Shown: positions 1-8,865, counted from the first letter of the stretch. The stretch: 50,795 nt of DNA from an uncultured Chitinophagales bacterium (GCA_938023075.1 CALHDG010000098.1:1-50795), one strand, 5' to 3'. Translations and numbers: made by a program. The notes: generated by a model not told the origin, from the sequence alone.

Positions 1-683
1 AAAGTTAAATACCATAATAAACAAGTACCTACACCTGCTCCGTCAAAATCAACATCACTTGCCCAAGCTGGCGTGGCTAAAATGTTTAAATGCTCATCGG
101 TAACTAACCAAAGTGCGTGATAACCGGCACCGCCACTTACATCAATATTGCCTACTCTGTCTTCTGCACCGTCGCCAACGCAAAATGAATATGGACCGCC
201 TGAAATATGTGCTGCTTTTGCACCACAAGAAGGTGGTGGTGCACAATCTTTCACTGTAAAAGTTATGCTATGTTCATCACATAAATTTCCTTTACCATCG
301 CCTTGGCTGTAAAGTTTGGCATTTATTGTGTACGTACCAGGATTAGCCCAAAATTGAGGAGAGTCATACGGCAAATGATTTTCCGTATTTCTTGCATGAA
401 TTGCACCGTTAATTTCGAAAACAAGGCTTTCATGAGAACCGGCAACTCGGGCAGTAATTCTAATGTCATTAGCAAAATCAGAAGTACAAAAAGTATCTCC
501 ATCTCTTACCTTAATAAAATCACTCCCATCTCCGTTGTAAGGAATAATTCTGAAAGCCCTAATGTCACCATCACAACTATTCGCGTTAGCATTAAAAAGC
601 GGAAATACGGCTAAACAAATCAGAAAAGACACGAGCCATTTCAAGTTAATTTGAGTGTTTTTGTGGTTAAACTTTGCGAGCAT
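1..683 (-). CDS. Secreted protein, N-terminal part (runs off left edge)
   Basis: The reading frame is open from an ATG at 683 to the left edge without a stop, about 227 residues visible. The N-terminus (MLAKFNHKNTQINLKWLVSFLICLAVFPLF) is a basic stretch followed by a hydrophobic segment ending near NANANS, so it is an exported protein. A cysteine-spaced region follows (DGDTFCTSDF, GNLCDEHSITFTV), then the segment CGAKAAHISGGPYSFCVGDG with DVDFDGAGVGTCLLWYL at the edge. This last motif recurs in large extracellular proteins of Saprospiria-type Bacteroidota; I know no Pfam name for it. The C-terminus, where a T9SS sorting domain would be expected, is outside the window. Function unknown; probably a surface or secreted protein. 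Confidence 0.8.
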   Translation of the reverse strand, partial: MLAKFNHKNTQINLKWLVSFLICLAVFPLFNANANSCDGDIRAFRIIPYNGDGSDFIKVRDGDTFCTSDFANDIRITARVAGSHESLVFEINGAIHARNTENHLPYDSPQFWANPGTYTINAKLYSQGDGKGNLCDEHSITFTVKDCAPPPSCGAKAAHISGGPYSFCVGDGAEDRVGNIDVSGGAGYHALWLVTDEHLNILATPAWASDVDFDGAGVGTCLLWYLT

Positions 684-1167
684 AGTTTTGCTCCAACTTT
701 CCCTTAAGAAGTTTAAATTGATCATTGTTTAAAAAATTTAATTAAAAAAAAATTAATGTTAATAGCAATACTTAAATTAATTTTAAACGATTGTTTAAAA
801 ATCCCAGTTTAGTTGGAGCATTTTCTGTAATGAGGTATTCATATAGTATTATGCAATGTTGTGGTATATGGTTGCTTTCATAAAAAACTATTTTGAAGCC
901 TGTTGGATATATAGTTTTATAACATAAATGTATAATATTTTAAAAATACTTAACGTTAATTCGAATGATTAAATTTATCTATTATTAGTTGAAATAGACA
1001 GTAAATAATCTACAATGATAAAACTTAATCAATATTAAAAATGTCTTATCTGCGACATAGAATGAGATCGCTCTTTTTAATTATTATATTTATATATTGC
1101 AATATTTATTTTCATTGATATAGATGTTTAGAAGCCTGTGTGAATTGTTTATTTAAAAAAAAATTTG
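684..1167. other. AT-rich noncoding stretch
   Basis: Very AT-rich leader region of the minus-strand secreted protein, dense with short A and T tracts. No ORF with coding character, RNA gene or convincing inverted repeat was seen. It presumably holds the promoter of the gene starting at 683. Confidence 0.5.
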
Positions 1168-1354
1168 CGTTTATCTAAGCCATCTAATAATTGACCCTTT
1201 TGCAAATATTTTTTTTTGAAGCGAAACCATGTAGCATTATAAAAACACCCGTCCCGCTTTCCGCTCAAATGCCATTTGCCTGCGCTACAAAGCCTCCGCA
1301 AAATGGCATAACCGCTGCAATCGGGGCTAGTTTAAAAACGTCGGTTCTTCGTAG
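1168..1354 (+). repeat. REP-like repeat family A, copy 1
   Basis: Opens with a motif GTTTATCTAAGCCATCTAAT (1168 onward) that recurs near 11965 and 24333. The core follows: GAAGCGAAACC (1218), CCCGCTTTCCGCTCAAATGC, a short stem built on GCCATTTGC/GCAAAATGGC, then GCATAACCGCTGCAATCGGG and a purine/pyrimidine tail. Other copies: 3177-3312 (minus), 28995-29125 (plus), 33787-33921 (minus) and 47372-47505 (plus). A short translatable frame here is produced by the repeat, not by a gene. Confidence 0.75.
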
Positions 1355-1500
1355 AAAGAAAAAAAATGGGACCTCGAAAACAGCAAAGTATCATTAACTT
1401 TGATAGGCTTGTAATGGGTAGAGGTGACATCTTTTTTGAGAAGGTGTTATCTCTAAATTCAACTCTTGATTTTCGGCGTTTGGATCAGGAGTTCAAAATC

Positions 1501-2703
1501 TTATATTCGCTCAATAATACTCGCAATGCCCATGCCGCCACCAATACAAAGGGTAACTAATCCGGTGTTTAAATCTTGTCGTTCTAATTCATCCATAAGC
1601 GTGCCGGTTAGCATACAACCGGTTGCTCCGAGCGGATGCCCCAACGCAATCGCTCCGCCGTTTACATTAATTTTGCTGTGGTCAACCCCCATTTGTTCCA
1701 TAAAATACATGGGTACGGCGGCAAAGGCTTCATTCACTTCAAACAAATCAATATCAGTGGTTTCCATACCGGCTTGTTTTAAGGCTTTTTTAGATGCTGG
1801 TGCCGGACCAATTAACATAATAGTGGGGTCGGTTCCTTCAACAGCGGCAGCTCGTATTTTAAAACGAGGAGTTAAACCCAACTCTTTGCCAATCGCTTCA
1901 TTGCCTACTAAAACGGCAGCGGCACCATCTACAATAGCTGATGAATTGCCGGCATGATGAACATGCTCAATTTGCTCTACTTCAGGATATTTATCAATAG
2001 CTACCGCATCAAAGCCGCCCATTTGTCCCATCATTTCAAAAGAAGGGTTTAGGTTTGCTAAACCTGCTTTGGTGGTAGAAGGTCGAATATTTTCATCGGT
2101 GTTTAATACGGAAATGCCGTTGATGTCTACTACTGGAATTCTGGAAGCATATCGTTTTTCTTCTTCCGCTTTAGCGGCACGCATTTGCGACTCGTAGGCA
2201 AAAGCATCTACTTCATTTCGCGAATAGCCATATTTAGAGGCAATTAAATCGGCAGAAATACCTTGAGGAACTAGTTTGCCCGGTATAGCTTGAATAGGAT
2301 CCATTAAAAAACCACCACCATCGGAACCCATAGGAACACGAGACATACTTTCGACGCCACCGGCAACTAACAATTGGGTAAAACCTGATTTTACATAAGC
2401 TGCCGCCTGATTAATAGCTTCTAGACCAGAACCACAAAAGCGGTTGAGCGTTACGCCACATAAATGATTGCCATAGCCCGATTCTTGCGCTGCCGACTTG
2501 GCAATGTTCACCCCTTGATCTTTCACCTGTGCTACACAACCCATAATTACATCTTCAACTTTACTCGTATCTAAGTTGTTTCTATCTTTTAGGGCAACCA
2601 ATACCTGCTTGGCTAACTCAGTTGGTGTAATACTATACAGTGCGCCTTTTTTGTTGCCTTTTCCTCTTACGGTTCGTACGGCATCATATATATATGCTTC
2701 CAT
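1501..2703 (-). CDS. Acetyl-CoA C-acyltransferase (thiolase)
   Basis: A 400-residue thiolase catalysing either thiolytic cleavage of 3-ketoacyl-CoA (beta-oxidation) or acetoacetyl-CoA formation. The nucleophilic cysteine lies in LNRFCGSGLEA (Cys90). The NEAFA motif, the catalytic histidine motif NGGAIALGHPLGATG and the second active cysteine CIGGGMG near the C-terminus are all present, so the enzyme looks intact and is full length for the family. The start ATG gives MEAYIYDAVRT, a usual thiolase N-terminus. It stands alone on the minus strand. Two matching palindromes at 2821-2838 and 2872-2889 upstream suggest control by a fatty-acid-type repressor. The sequence cannot decide between degradative (FadA/FadI) and biosynthetic (AtoB/PhaA) roles. 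Confidence 0.95.
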   Translation of the reverse strand: MEAYIYDAVRTVRGKGNKKGALYSITPTELAKQVLVALKDRNNLDTSKVEDVIMGCVAQVKDQGVNIAKSAAQESGYGNHLCGVTLNRFCGSGLEAINQAAAYVKSGFTQLLVAGGVESMSRVPMGSDGGGFLMDPIQAIPGKLVPQGISADLIASKYGYSRNEVDAFAYESQMRAAKAEEEKRYASRIPVVDINGISVLNTDENIRPSTTKAGLANLNPSFEMMGQMGGFDAVAIDKYPEVEQIEHVHHAGNSSAIVDGAAAVLVGNEAIGKELGLTPRFKIRAAAVEGTDPTIMLIGPAPASKKALKQAGMETTDIDLFEVNEAFAAVPMYFMEQMGVDHSKINVNGGAIALGHPLGATGCMLTGTLMDELERQDLNTGLVTLCIGGGMGIASIIERI

Positions 2704-2820
2704 TAGTGTTGTTTTTAATTTTAAGATGCTAAAATACTAATTAATAAATTATTTATGGAAATTGAAGTACTCCATAAGGTTAAGTTAACTTAATTCAGAA
2801 TACAAAGCATAAAACCATCC

Positions 2821-2838
2821 AAGTGAACCTGTTCACTT
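2821..2838. promoter_or_regulatory. Palindromic operator, site 1, upstream of thiolase
   Basis: AAGTGAACCTGTTCACTT is an 18-bp palindrome (arms AAGTGAA/TTCACTT), 118 bp upstream of the thiolase start. Its core GAACCTGTTC occurs again in reverse orientation in the second palindrome 51 bp away. TetR/GntR-type dimer sites look like this; the regulator is not in the window. Confidence 0.6.
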
Positions 2839-2871
2839 GTTGTAGTAAAGTTGCCATGCTTTTGTTTACAC

Positions 2872-2889
2872 AATGGAACAGGTTCCATT
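2872..2889. promoter_or_regulatory. Palindromic operator, site 2, upstream of thiolase
   Basis: AATGGAACAGGTTCCATT is an 18-bp palindrome (arms AATGGAA/TTCCATT) sharing the core GAACCTGTTC with site 1 on the opposite strand. The centre-to-centre distance is 51 bp, about five helical turns, so two dimers would sit on the same face of the DNA. Confidence 0.6.
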
Positions 2890-2947
2890 GGAACAGCAGT
2901 TATTTTACTACCGAAACTTAAGTTATTTATTATACTAAATTGACTCT

Positions 2948-3107
2948 AAGGAACGAGAAAAAATAAATTTATTATCTGACTTTTCCATTTTCCGATATAC
3001 TTTTTTGAAAAGCCTTGCGTTAGCCCCACTAAGCCTACGTTTTTCAACTCGTTTATCAAAAAATGGCTTTGTTTGAGTTGGGAAATTTATTTTCTCTTCA
3101 TTTTTAA
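2948..3107. repeat. MITE-like palindrome family B, copy 1
   Basis: About 160 bp, bounded by AAGGAACGAGAAAAAATAAA on the left and the matching inverted end TTTATTTTCTCTTCATTTTT on the right. Between the ends the element is itself an imperfect palindrome around GTTAGCCCCACTAAG. This is the most diverged of the four full copies (others 4476-4633, 26390-26549, 32713-32870). It sits directly beside family A copy 2. Confidence 0.7.
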
Positions 3108-3176
3108 GTTTGATACCATAACAGTTTTTTATAAACCTTTGTACAAAGCCAAGCCTCAGCTTGGTAGCTATAAATG

Positions 3177-3312
3177 TACGAAGAACCGAAGTTGGCAAAC
3201 TAGCCCCGATTGCAGCGGTTATGCTGCCTGAAGCGTTGATTATGAAGCAGAGCCGCAGCATTTGAGCGGAAAGCGGGACTGCCCTGTTTTTAATGGACAA
3301 GGGTATCGCTTC
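3177..3312 (-). repeat. REP-like repeat family A, copy 2
   Basis: Reverse-orientation copy carrying TAGCCCCGATTGCAGCGGTT, a GCTGC..GCAGC stem region, GCATTTGAGCGGAAAGCGGG and the terminal GTATCGCTTC followed by an A tract. It ends 14 bp before the stop codon of the aminopeptidase gene. Translation of this copy gives a meaningless peptide sharing segments with that of copy 1 because the DNA repeats. Confidence 0.75.
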
Positions 3313-3326
3313 AAAAAAAAAATTAT

Positions 3327-4433
3327 TTATGCCCCTATTAAAAACTCGCCGTTTTTGTAAATCAGTTCATCGTCTGTCCAAATTTCACCGCCGTCGCGCA
3401 TTTCGGTAATTAAATCCCAATGAACCGGCGATTGGTTTTTACCACCGGTTTGCAGGTAAGATTGACCTAATGCCATGTGTACCGTGCCGCCCATTTTTTC
3501 ATCGAACAAGGTGTTTTTAGTGATGGTTTGAATACTGTAGTTAGTGCCAATGGCGGCTTCGCCAAACACTTTGGCACCCGGTAATGCGAATACTTCGTCT
3601 AATACTTGCTGACCACTTTTGGCATTCCACCGAATAACTTCACCATCTTTCACCTCTAAAGTAACATCACGCACTTCTTGACTCATATATATAGAAGGCA
3701 TATTAAAATGTACGATGCCATTTACTGAATTTTCTACAGGGCTTGTGTATACTTCACCTGAGGGCATATTGGTTTGACCGTCGGAGTTGATCCACGTTCG
3801 ACCTTCTGTTGAAAAACTAATATCGGTACCTGAGTTATTTAGATATTTTATTTGTGTGCTTTTGTTTAAATGGTCAACAATGGCTTGTTGTTGTTGGCGT
3901 ACTTTTATCCATTCGGCAATTGGATCTGCTGCATCTAATTTGCAGGCTTTAAACACAAAATCTTGATAGTTACTTAATGTCATACCTGCCATTTGTGCTA
4001 AGGCATTGCATGGAAATACACATAAACTTCGCTTTAAATTGCGGGTAGCTGTTCGTTGCGAATAGATATTCATGGTAGGTTGCTTCGCCTTTTTAGCGCG
4101 TACCACTTTTTCTTTATTTGCCCCTTGCAAACTGTTTAAGTTAAAAGGAGACTGTATATATAAATAACACTCGAAATTTTCTAAGGCATAACTTACAAAT
4201 GGGGAAAAATAATCTAATTGCTCGTCTTTCGCAAATTCGTAATAAATATGATCTTGTCCTTGAAATGACATGAGAAATTCTATCTGCCCGCCTGCTTTAT
4301 ACACTTCTTCGCTTAAGGCTTGTAGTAAGGGTTCAGCCAAATAAGTGCTTCTTACAGCTAAGCGATCGCCTTTTTGCATTTCAAGACAATAGTTTACTAG
4401 TAGGTTGGCGTATTTCTGATACATTTTTTCCAT
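3327..4433 (-). CDS. Aminopeptidase, peptidase family M29
   Basis: A metallo-aminopeptidase of the thermophilic aminopeptidase (AmpS/PepS/aminopeptidase T) family, removing N-terminal residues from peptides in the cytoplasm. The metal-binding landmarks are visible in order: NMPSGEVYTSP (Glu), FGEAAIGTNY (Glu), DEKMGGTVHMALG (Glu and His) and SPVHWDLITEMR (His and Asp). Length, about 368 residues, is normal for M29. I start at the ATG encoding MEKMYQKY; two codons further upstream lies an in-frame TTG. Family B copy 2 begins 43 bp upstream of this start, so the promoter must lie in or across the repeat. No signal peptide. Confidence 0.92.
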   Translation of the reverse strand: MEKMYQKYANLLVNYCLEMQKGDRLAVRSTYLAEPLLQALSEEVYKAGGQIEFLMSFQGQDHIYYEFAKDEQLDYFSPFVSYALENFECYLYIQSPFNLNSLQGANKEKVVRAKKAKQPTMNIYSQRTATRNLKRSLCVFPCNALAQMAGMTLSNYQDFVFKACKLDAADPIAEWIKVRQQQQAIVDHLNKSTQIKYLNNSGTDISFSTEGRTWINSDGQTNMPSGEVYTSPVENSVNGIVHFNMPSIYMSQEVRDVTLEVKDGEVIRWNAKSGQQVLDEVFALPGAKVFGEAAIGTNYSIQTITKNTLFDEKMGGTVHMALGQSYLQTGGKNQSPVHWDLITEMRDGGEIWTDDELIYKNGEFLIGA

Positions 4434-4475
4434 ATACAATTCTTTACGATGATTATTAATAATGGTTGCTATTAA

Positions 4476-4633
4476 AGGAATGATAAAAAAATAAATTTAT
4501 ATTCTGACGTTGCAATTCTCCGATATACTTCGTTGAAAAGCCTCGTGTTAGCCCCACTAAGACTGCGTTTTTCAACTCGTCTATCAAAAATTTGCTTTAT
4601 CATAATTGGTCAATTTATTTTATCATCATTCCT
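4476..4633. repeat. MITE-like palindrome family B, copy 2
   Basis: 158 bp with ends AGGAATGATAAAAAAATAAA and the matching inverted end ATTTATTTTATCATCATTCC. The interior reads GATATACTTCGTTGAAAAGC, a central GTTAGCCCCACTAAG, and GTTTTTCAACTCGTCTATCA, the two arms being reverse complements apart from mismatches. It lies between the 3' end of the DUF4286 gene and the 5' end of the aminopeptidase gene. Confidence 0.8.
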
Positions 4634-4669
4634 AAGACGCAAAAAAATAATTTGGTCTTGTAAGTTAGG

Positions 4670-4975
4670 TTATTCAACTACTTTTAATAAGGTTCTGAAG
4701 GCTACATATTGTCCTCCAAAATTTTGTTGATGATCTTTTTGTAAGCGTTCTGCATACACCTCTTGATAGCGTTTAATTTTATTAATATCTTTGGCAAAGT
4801 ATTGGATGGCGTAGGTAAAACCGTCTTTATCAACTGGGTCAATTAAACGGCAGAGCCGATGACTTAAAAACATGCCGGTTGCCATTACCTCCGCAATATG
4901 TTTGTTTTGCATCCAATCTAACCAATCGCGATGAACGCCGTATTGAATTTTTACCGTAACGTTATAAATGATCAT
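4670..4975 (-). CDS. DUF4286 family protein
   Basis: A 101-residue cytoplasmic protein beginning MIIYNVTVKI and containing the HRDWLDWMQNKHI and GFTYAIQYFA segments typical of DUF4286, a small family very common in Bacteroidota and of unknown function. It has a ferredoxin-like dimeric alpha/beta-barrel look (beta-alpha-beta pattern around MATGMFLSHRL). It is the next gene downstream of ppx on the same strand, 113 bp away and separated by a hairpin, so it is probably transcribed separately. Confidence 0.85.
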   Translation of the reverse strand: MIIYNVTVKIQYGVHRDWLDWMQNKHIAEVMATGMFLSHRLCRLIDPVDKDGFTYAIQYFAKDINKIKRYQEVYAERLQKDHQQNFGGQYVAFRTLLKVVE

Positions 4976-5055
4976 TTATAAAAATTACTTACAAATGTAA
5001 TGTTATGATGCATAAAACAGAAACGAAAGGGGTTGAAAGCTTATTGTGGATCATT

Positions 5056-5077
5056 AGAGTCCTCTGCGAGAGACTCT
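5056..5077 (-). terminator. Hairpin downstream of ppx
   Basis: AGAGTC and GACTCT form inverted arms, extended inward by CTC/GAG, 12 bp beyond the ppx stop codon. There is no strong T tract, so this is a possible terminator or 3' stabilising stem. Confidence 0.4.
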
Positions 5078-5088
5078 GATGGAGAGTT

Positions 5089-5988
5089 CTAAGTAGCTTC
5101 TACTTTTTTATACAAGCGCTTAATAATTCCGTCAGCCAAACCAATTTTGGGTACATAGACTAAGTTAGATTCTATAGCATCTAATACAAATAAAAAAATA
5201 CGGGCTGCCGGAATAATTACATCTGCTCTATCGGGTTTTAGGTCTAACAGTTTTATGCGGTCTTCAATAGAAAATTGACTGATGTAATTATAGTGTAACT
5301 GAATTTCTTGTTTGGTTAAGGGTTCTTTTTTTGCTTTTAACGACATTTTGAACAAGCGGGTTATATTGCCGCCAGAACCAATAATGTTCACCTTATCCAT
5401 TTTTTGCATGGTTTGTTTAAGCCATTGCCGCATTTCTTCCCAAGGCTTTTCATTAACGGTGTTGAGTAAAATACGCACGGTACCGATTTTGAATGAGCGA
5501 GCGTTAACAATTTCTTTATTTTTAAAAAAGGTTAGTTCGGTACTTCCGCCGCCTACGTCAACATATAAGTATTGTTTGCTCGGGTCAATCTCATTACTTA
5601 TTTGTGTTGAAAAAATGATTTCTGCCTCTTCTTCGCCCGAAATAATACGCAAACCCATATCGGTTTCGGCGTTTATTTCATCTATAATGTCTTGCCCATT
5701 GCTGGCTTCGCGCAGGGCACTAGTGGCACATCCGTCAAAAAATTCTACTCCGTTGGCTTTCATTAAATGGCTAAAACCTAACAAGGCATTGTTCAACTTT
5801 TCTCTACTATCGTTACCAATATAACCACTTCTAAAAGCATCGCTACCTAACCGTACCGGTACGCGGTACAATACATTTTTTTTAAATACCGGACCACCAT
5901 AACCATTTTTGTATACATCGGTTATTAGCAAACGCAACGCATTAGTGCCAATATCTATTGCCGCTAACTTGTATTGTTTAAGCATCAT
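5089..5988 (-). CDS. ppx: Exopolyphosphatase, Ppx/GppA family
   Basis: A 299-residue member of the ASKHA-fold Ppx/GppA family that hydrolyses terminal phosphates of polyphosphate or converts pppGpp. It shows the phosphate-1 loop AIDIGTNALRLLI near the N-terminus, the phosphate-2 motif VDVGGGSTELTFF around residue 145, the catalytic Glu region SGEEEAEIIF, and the GSGGNITRLFKM segment. It is of the short, two-domain type without the C-terminal HD extension. Its start codon lies inside the 3' end of ppk1 (11-bp overlap), so the two opposed polyphosphate enzymes are translationally coupled. Two adjacent ATG codons are possible starts. Confidence 0.93.
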   Translation of the reverse strand: MMLKQYKLAAIDIGTNALRLLITDVYKNGYGGPVFKKNVLYRVPVRLGSDAFRSGYIGNDSREKLNNALLGFSHLMKANGVEFFDGCATSALREASNGQDIIDEINAETDMGLRIISGEEEAEIIFSTQISNEIDPSKQYLYVDVGGGSTELTFFKNKEIVNARSFKIGTVRILLNTVNEKPWEEMRQWLKQTMQKMDKVNIIGSGGNITRLFKMSLKAKKEPLTKQEIQLHYNYISQFSIEDRIKLLDLKPDRADVIIPAARIFLFVLDAIESNLVYVPKIGLADGIIKRLYKKVEAT

Positions 5989-8017
5989 CTTTTTTATTTG
6001 ATGTTTTTAAATAATTATAGGTTTCTACCTGGCTGCGTTTCCCTTCTACTTCCAAAACTTGATATTCATTTTTTAAATCTTTATCAATAACTCTGCCTTT
6101 TACATCGTCATTCCATTGCAAATGAAAAAGGTCAATAATTTGTTGCTTTATATTTTTACTATATACCGGACACATAATTTCAATCCGGTTATCTAAATTT
6201 CTAGGCATCAAATCTGCCGAAGCAATATATACTTTGGGTGCTTCAGTATTGGCAAAAATATAAAACCGGGAGTGTTCTAAATATCTGTCTAATATACTAA
6301 TTACTTTTATGTTTTCACTTTTTCGAGGTACTTCAGGTACTAAACAGCAAATACCTCTTACCAATAATTCAATTTTAACCCCTGCTGAACTAGCCTCGTA
6401 TAGCTTTGAAATAACATCATAGTCTGTCAGATTATTCATTTTAAAACGCAACCAAGCTACTTTTCCGGCTTTGGCTTGTTCAATTTCAAAATCAATTAGC
6501 TTATATAATTTATCACGCATAAAGCGGGGTGATACCACAAAATGATCGAACGTATAAGTTCTGATAGTATGTTTCATAAATTTAAAAAGCTTATTTACAT
6601 CGGTAGTTATACGTTTATCTTTAGTAAATAAGCTCAAGTCGGAGTATACGTTTGAGGTGCCTTCGTGGTAATTGCCGTTGCTAATATTGGCATATTGAAC
6701 GATCTTATTTTTTTCGAAACGGCTGATTAAACACAACTTGCAATGTACTTTTAGCAATGGATCAGCAAAAATTACCCGAATGCCCGAAGCTTGTAGTTTG
6801 CTGGCATAAGCAATATTGTTGAGTTCATCAAAACGAGCTCGAATTTCCATTACTGCCGTTACTTCTTTTCCATTTTTGGCGGCGTTGATTAAAGCGTTGA
6901 TCACCATTGAATTTTTAGCAACCCGGTACAAAGTAATTTTAATAGATTTTACTTTAGGGTCTATTGCTGCTTCGCGCAACAAATCTATCATATAATTAAA
7001 AGAATGATAGGGGAAATTGAGCAGCAAATCTTGCTGGTTGATATATTGTATAATGCTTTCGTTAGATGAAATACCTTCTATTTTTAAGCTGGAAAATTTT
7101 TTATGGACTAATTCTTTTCTACCTAAAACCGGAAAATTCATAAAATCTTTAAAATTATGATATCTGCCACCGGGTATTAAACTATCGGTATCTTTTAATT
7201 TTATTCTGTTCAATAAATAACTGAGCAGTTTAACCGGCATTTCTTCATCGTATACAAAACGCATCAATGGAGCATTTTCTCTATCTTTTACACTGTCTCT
7301 TATTTTTTCTAGATAGCTTTTGCTTAAATCGCTTGAAATATCCAACTCGGCATCGCGGGTAACTTTTAGGGTATAGGCTTCATATGATTCACAGTCAAAA
7401 ATATTAAATATTTCTGATATGCAATACCGGATAATATCATCTAATAAAATGATGTAATGCTTACCTTGTTCTTCGGGCAATACAAAAAAACGGGCAAGCT
7501 CTACTGAAGGGATTTTAATTAAGGCGTATTCATCTTTTTTAGTCGATTTTAATATTACAGCCAAATAAATGGTGTGGTCTAACATTACCGGCATCTTATC
7601 TACATGATGCAACATAACGGGCACTAAAAGCGGTCTTACATTTTTTCTAAAATAATTTGTAACTAAGGCTGCCTGTTTCGGGTTCAGTTGGGTTTCGTTG
7701 ATAATGTAGATACCTTCTTTTTCTAACTCATTTATTAAGCCTTGATAAATACCTCGAAACCGGGTTTGTAATTTTAAAACTGTTTTAGCAACTAACTTTA
7801 ATAATTTTTGCGGTTTGATAAAGAGGTTATGATGCTTTTGATGAGATAGACGCTTGATAGACGCTACACGAACTCGAAAAAATTCATCTTGATTATTAGA
7901 AAAAATACCTAAAAACCGGATTCTCTCTATTAATGGATTTAAGGTGTCTTCTGCTTCTTGTAATACGCGTTCATTAAATGATAGCCAACTAATCTCTCGG
8001 TTAATATAATGTTTCAT
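5978..8017 (-). CDS. ppk1: Polyphosphate kinase 1
   Basis: A 679-residue polyphosphate kinase, reversibly building polyphosphate from ATP. The N-terminal domain opens REISWLSFNERVLQEA, followed by the NNQDEFFRVRVASIKR motif. The phospholipase-D-like catalytic half contains LYRVAKNS, AVMEIRARFDE and LLKVHCKL, whose histidine (residue 425) corresponds to the autophosphorylated histidine of the family. ADLMPRNLDNRIE near residue 615 is the conserved C-terminal signature. Full length for PPK1. It is coupled on both sides: its start overlaps the stop of the upstream phosphohistidine phosphatase gene by one base (TAATG) and its end overlaps ppx. Confidence 0.97.
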   Translation of the reverse strand: MKHYINREISWLSFNERVLQEAEDTLNPLIERIRFLGIFSNNQDEFFRVRVASIKRLSHQKHHNLFIKPQKLLKLVAKTVLKLQTRFRGIYQGLINELEKEGIYIINETQLNPKQAALVTNYFRKNVRPLLVPVMLHHVDKMPVMLDHTIYLAVILKSTKKDEYALIKIPSVELARFFVLPEEQGKHYIILLDDIIRYCISEIFNIFDCESYEAYTLKVTRDAELDISSDLSKSYLEKIRDSVKDRENAPLMRFVYDEEMPVKLLSYLLNRIKLKDTDSLIPGGRYHNFKDFMNFPVLGRKELVHKKFSSLKIEGISSNESIIQYINQQDLLLNFPYHSFNYMIDLLREAAIDPKVKSIKITLYRVAKNSMVINALINAAKNGKEVTAVMEIRARFDELNNIAYASKLQASGIRVIFADPLLKVHCKLCLISRFEKNKIVQYANISNGNYHEGTSNVYSDLSLFTKDKRITTDVNKLFKFMKHTIRTYTFDHFVVSPRFMRDKLYKLIDFEIEQAKAGKVAWLRFKMNNLTDYDVISKLYEASSAGVKIELLVRGICCLVPEVPRKSENIKVISILDRYLEHSRFYIFANTEAPKVYIASADLMPRNLDNRIEIMCPVYSKNIKQQIIDLFHLQWNDDVKGRVIDKDLKNEYQVLEVEGKRSQVETYNYLKTSNKKDDA

Positions 8018-8508
8018 TATTTATTTTTCGGATAATCGAAAAATAACAATTTTTTTGGGGCTTCAAAAAAATTAGACCAATCATTGGTATCAAACTGTAA
8101 AGCCACTACCCCACATGTGGGTACATTTAAAATAGGGGTTTCTATAAACATATTTGCCAACATGGTAAAAGTTGGGTTATGTCCAAAAATACCTAATTGG
8201 TTGATGCTGTTGCTTGTATTGCACACCAACTGTATAATATTATCTTCATACGACTCATAAATAGAGGCAATAAACTCCACCTTGATGGCTTCAATTTCCA
8301 ATATTTCTGCAAAATAAATAGCCGTAGTTTTCGCTCTAATGGCAGGACTGCTCAATATCTTATCAAAAGTAAGCGCTCTCTTTTTCAATCGTTCTGCCAT
8401 TTCTTTTGCATTTCGATGCCCTCTATCATTCAGTGGACGATCAAAATCTTTTAAGGTAGCATCTGCCCAACTTGACTTGGCGTGGCGAATTAAAAACAAT
8501 GATTTCAT
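8017..8508 (-). CDS. SixA-type phosphohistidine phosphatase
   Basis: A histidine-phosphatase superfamily protein of about 163 residues. MKSLFLIRHAKSSW holds the RHG-type catalytic motif (RHA), and FGHNPTFTMLAN the second catalytic histidine. FDRPLNDRGHRNA is typical of SixA, which removes phosphate from histidine phosphotransfer proteins. I chose the internal ATG at 8508 because a frame extending to 8553 would add an unlikely 15 residues before the strand carrying RHA. It is first in an operon with ppk1 and ppx; because PPK1 works through a phosphohistidine, an effect on that intermediate is conceivable but unproven. Confidence 0.9.
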   Translation of the reverse strand: MKSLFLIRHAKSSWADATLKDFDRPLNDRGHRNAKEMAERLKKRALTFDKILSSPAIRAKTTAIYFAEILEIEAIKVEFIASIYESYEDNIIQLVCNTSNSINQLGIFGHNPTFTMLANMFIETPILNVPTCGVVALQFDTNDWSNFFEAPKKLLFFDYPKNK

Positions 8509-8823
8509 GTGTAGAATCTTTATTGAAGTATGTGTATGTTGTGCTAACCACAAACCATACCAATCTCATAATAATTTTATTTTTTTATGAAATTTTATTT
8601 TAATATTTGTTGAGCTTAAAACATTTAGTAGTTAACTAAATAAATTTAAATTGGTAGTTTCGGATTAATACCTGTTAAATTATTTGGATATATAAATTTT
8701 ACTAACTACTTCTATCATTTTGTAATATTTTAGGCTTAAAATAGAGCAACTAGCCAACCACCTGAAATCATGCAAATGGCATACACATCTATCAATATTT
8801 CCCTTCTATCCACTAAACTATTA

Positions 8824-8831
8824 TATATTTG
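8824..8831 (+). promoter_or_regulatory. TAnnTTTG promoter element
   Basis: TATATTTG matches the Bacteroidota -7 consensus TAnnTTTG and lies 34 bp before the ATG at 8866, fitting a short 5' leader for the large T9SS protein. The remaining divergent region 8509-8823 is AT-rich and shows no other feature. Confidence 0.45.
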
Positions 8832-8865
8832 CACTTTTATAGTTAAGGTTAACCTAAATCATTTT

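Noticed and set aside
1191-1397. Short plus-strand ORF with peptide VPLSAQM..ITAAIGASLKTSVLR
   Set aside because: It is a translation of REP-like family A copy 1; the same peptide pieces arise from copy 2 at 2935-3300. No ribosome binding site or coding bias.
1466-1957. 163-codon plus-strand ORF
   Set aside because: Antisense to the C-terminal half of the thiolase, whose catalytic motifs are all intact.
2935-3300. 121-codon minus-strand ORF upstream of the thiolase operators
   Set aside because: It spans family B copy 1 and family A copy 2 and consists of repeat translation only.
4533-4730. 65-codon plus-strand ORF
   Set aside because: It lies inside family B copy 2 and the antisense of the DUF4286 gene.
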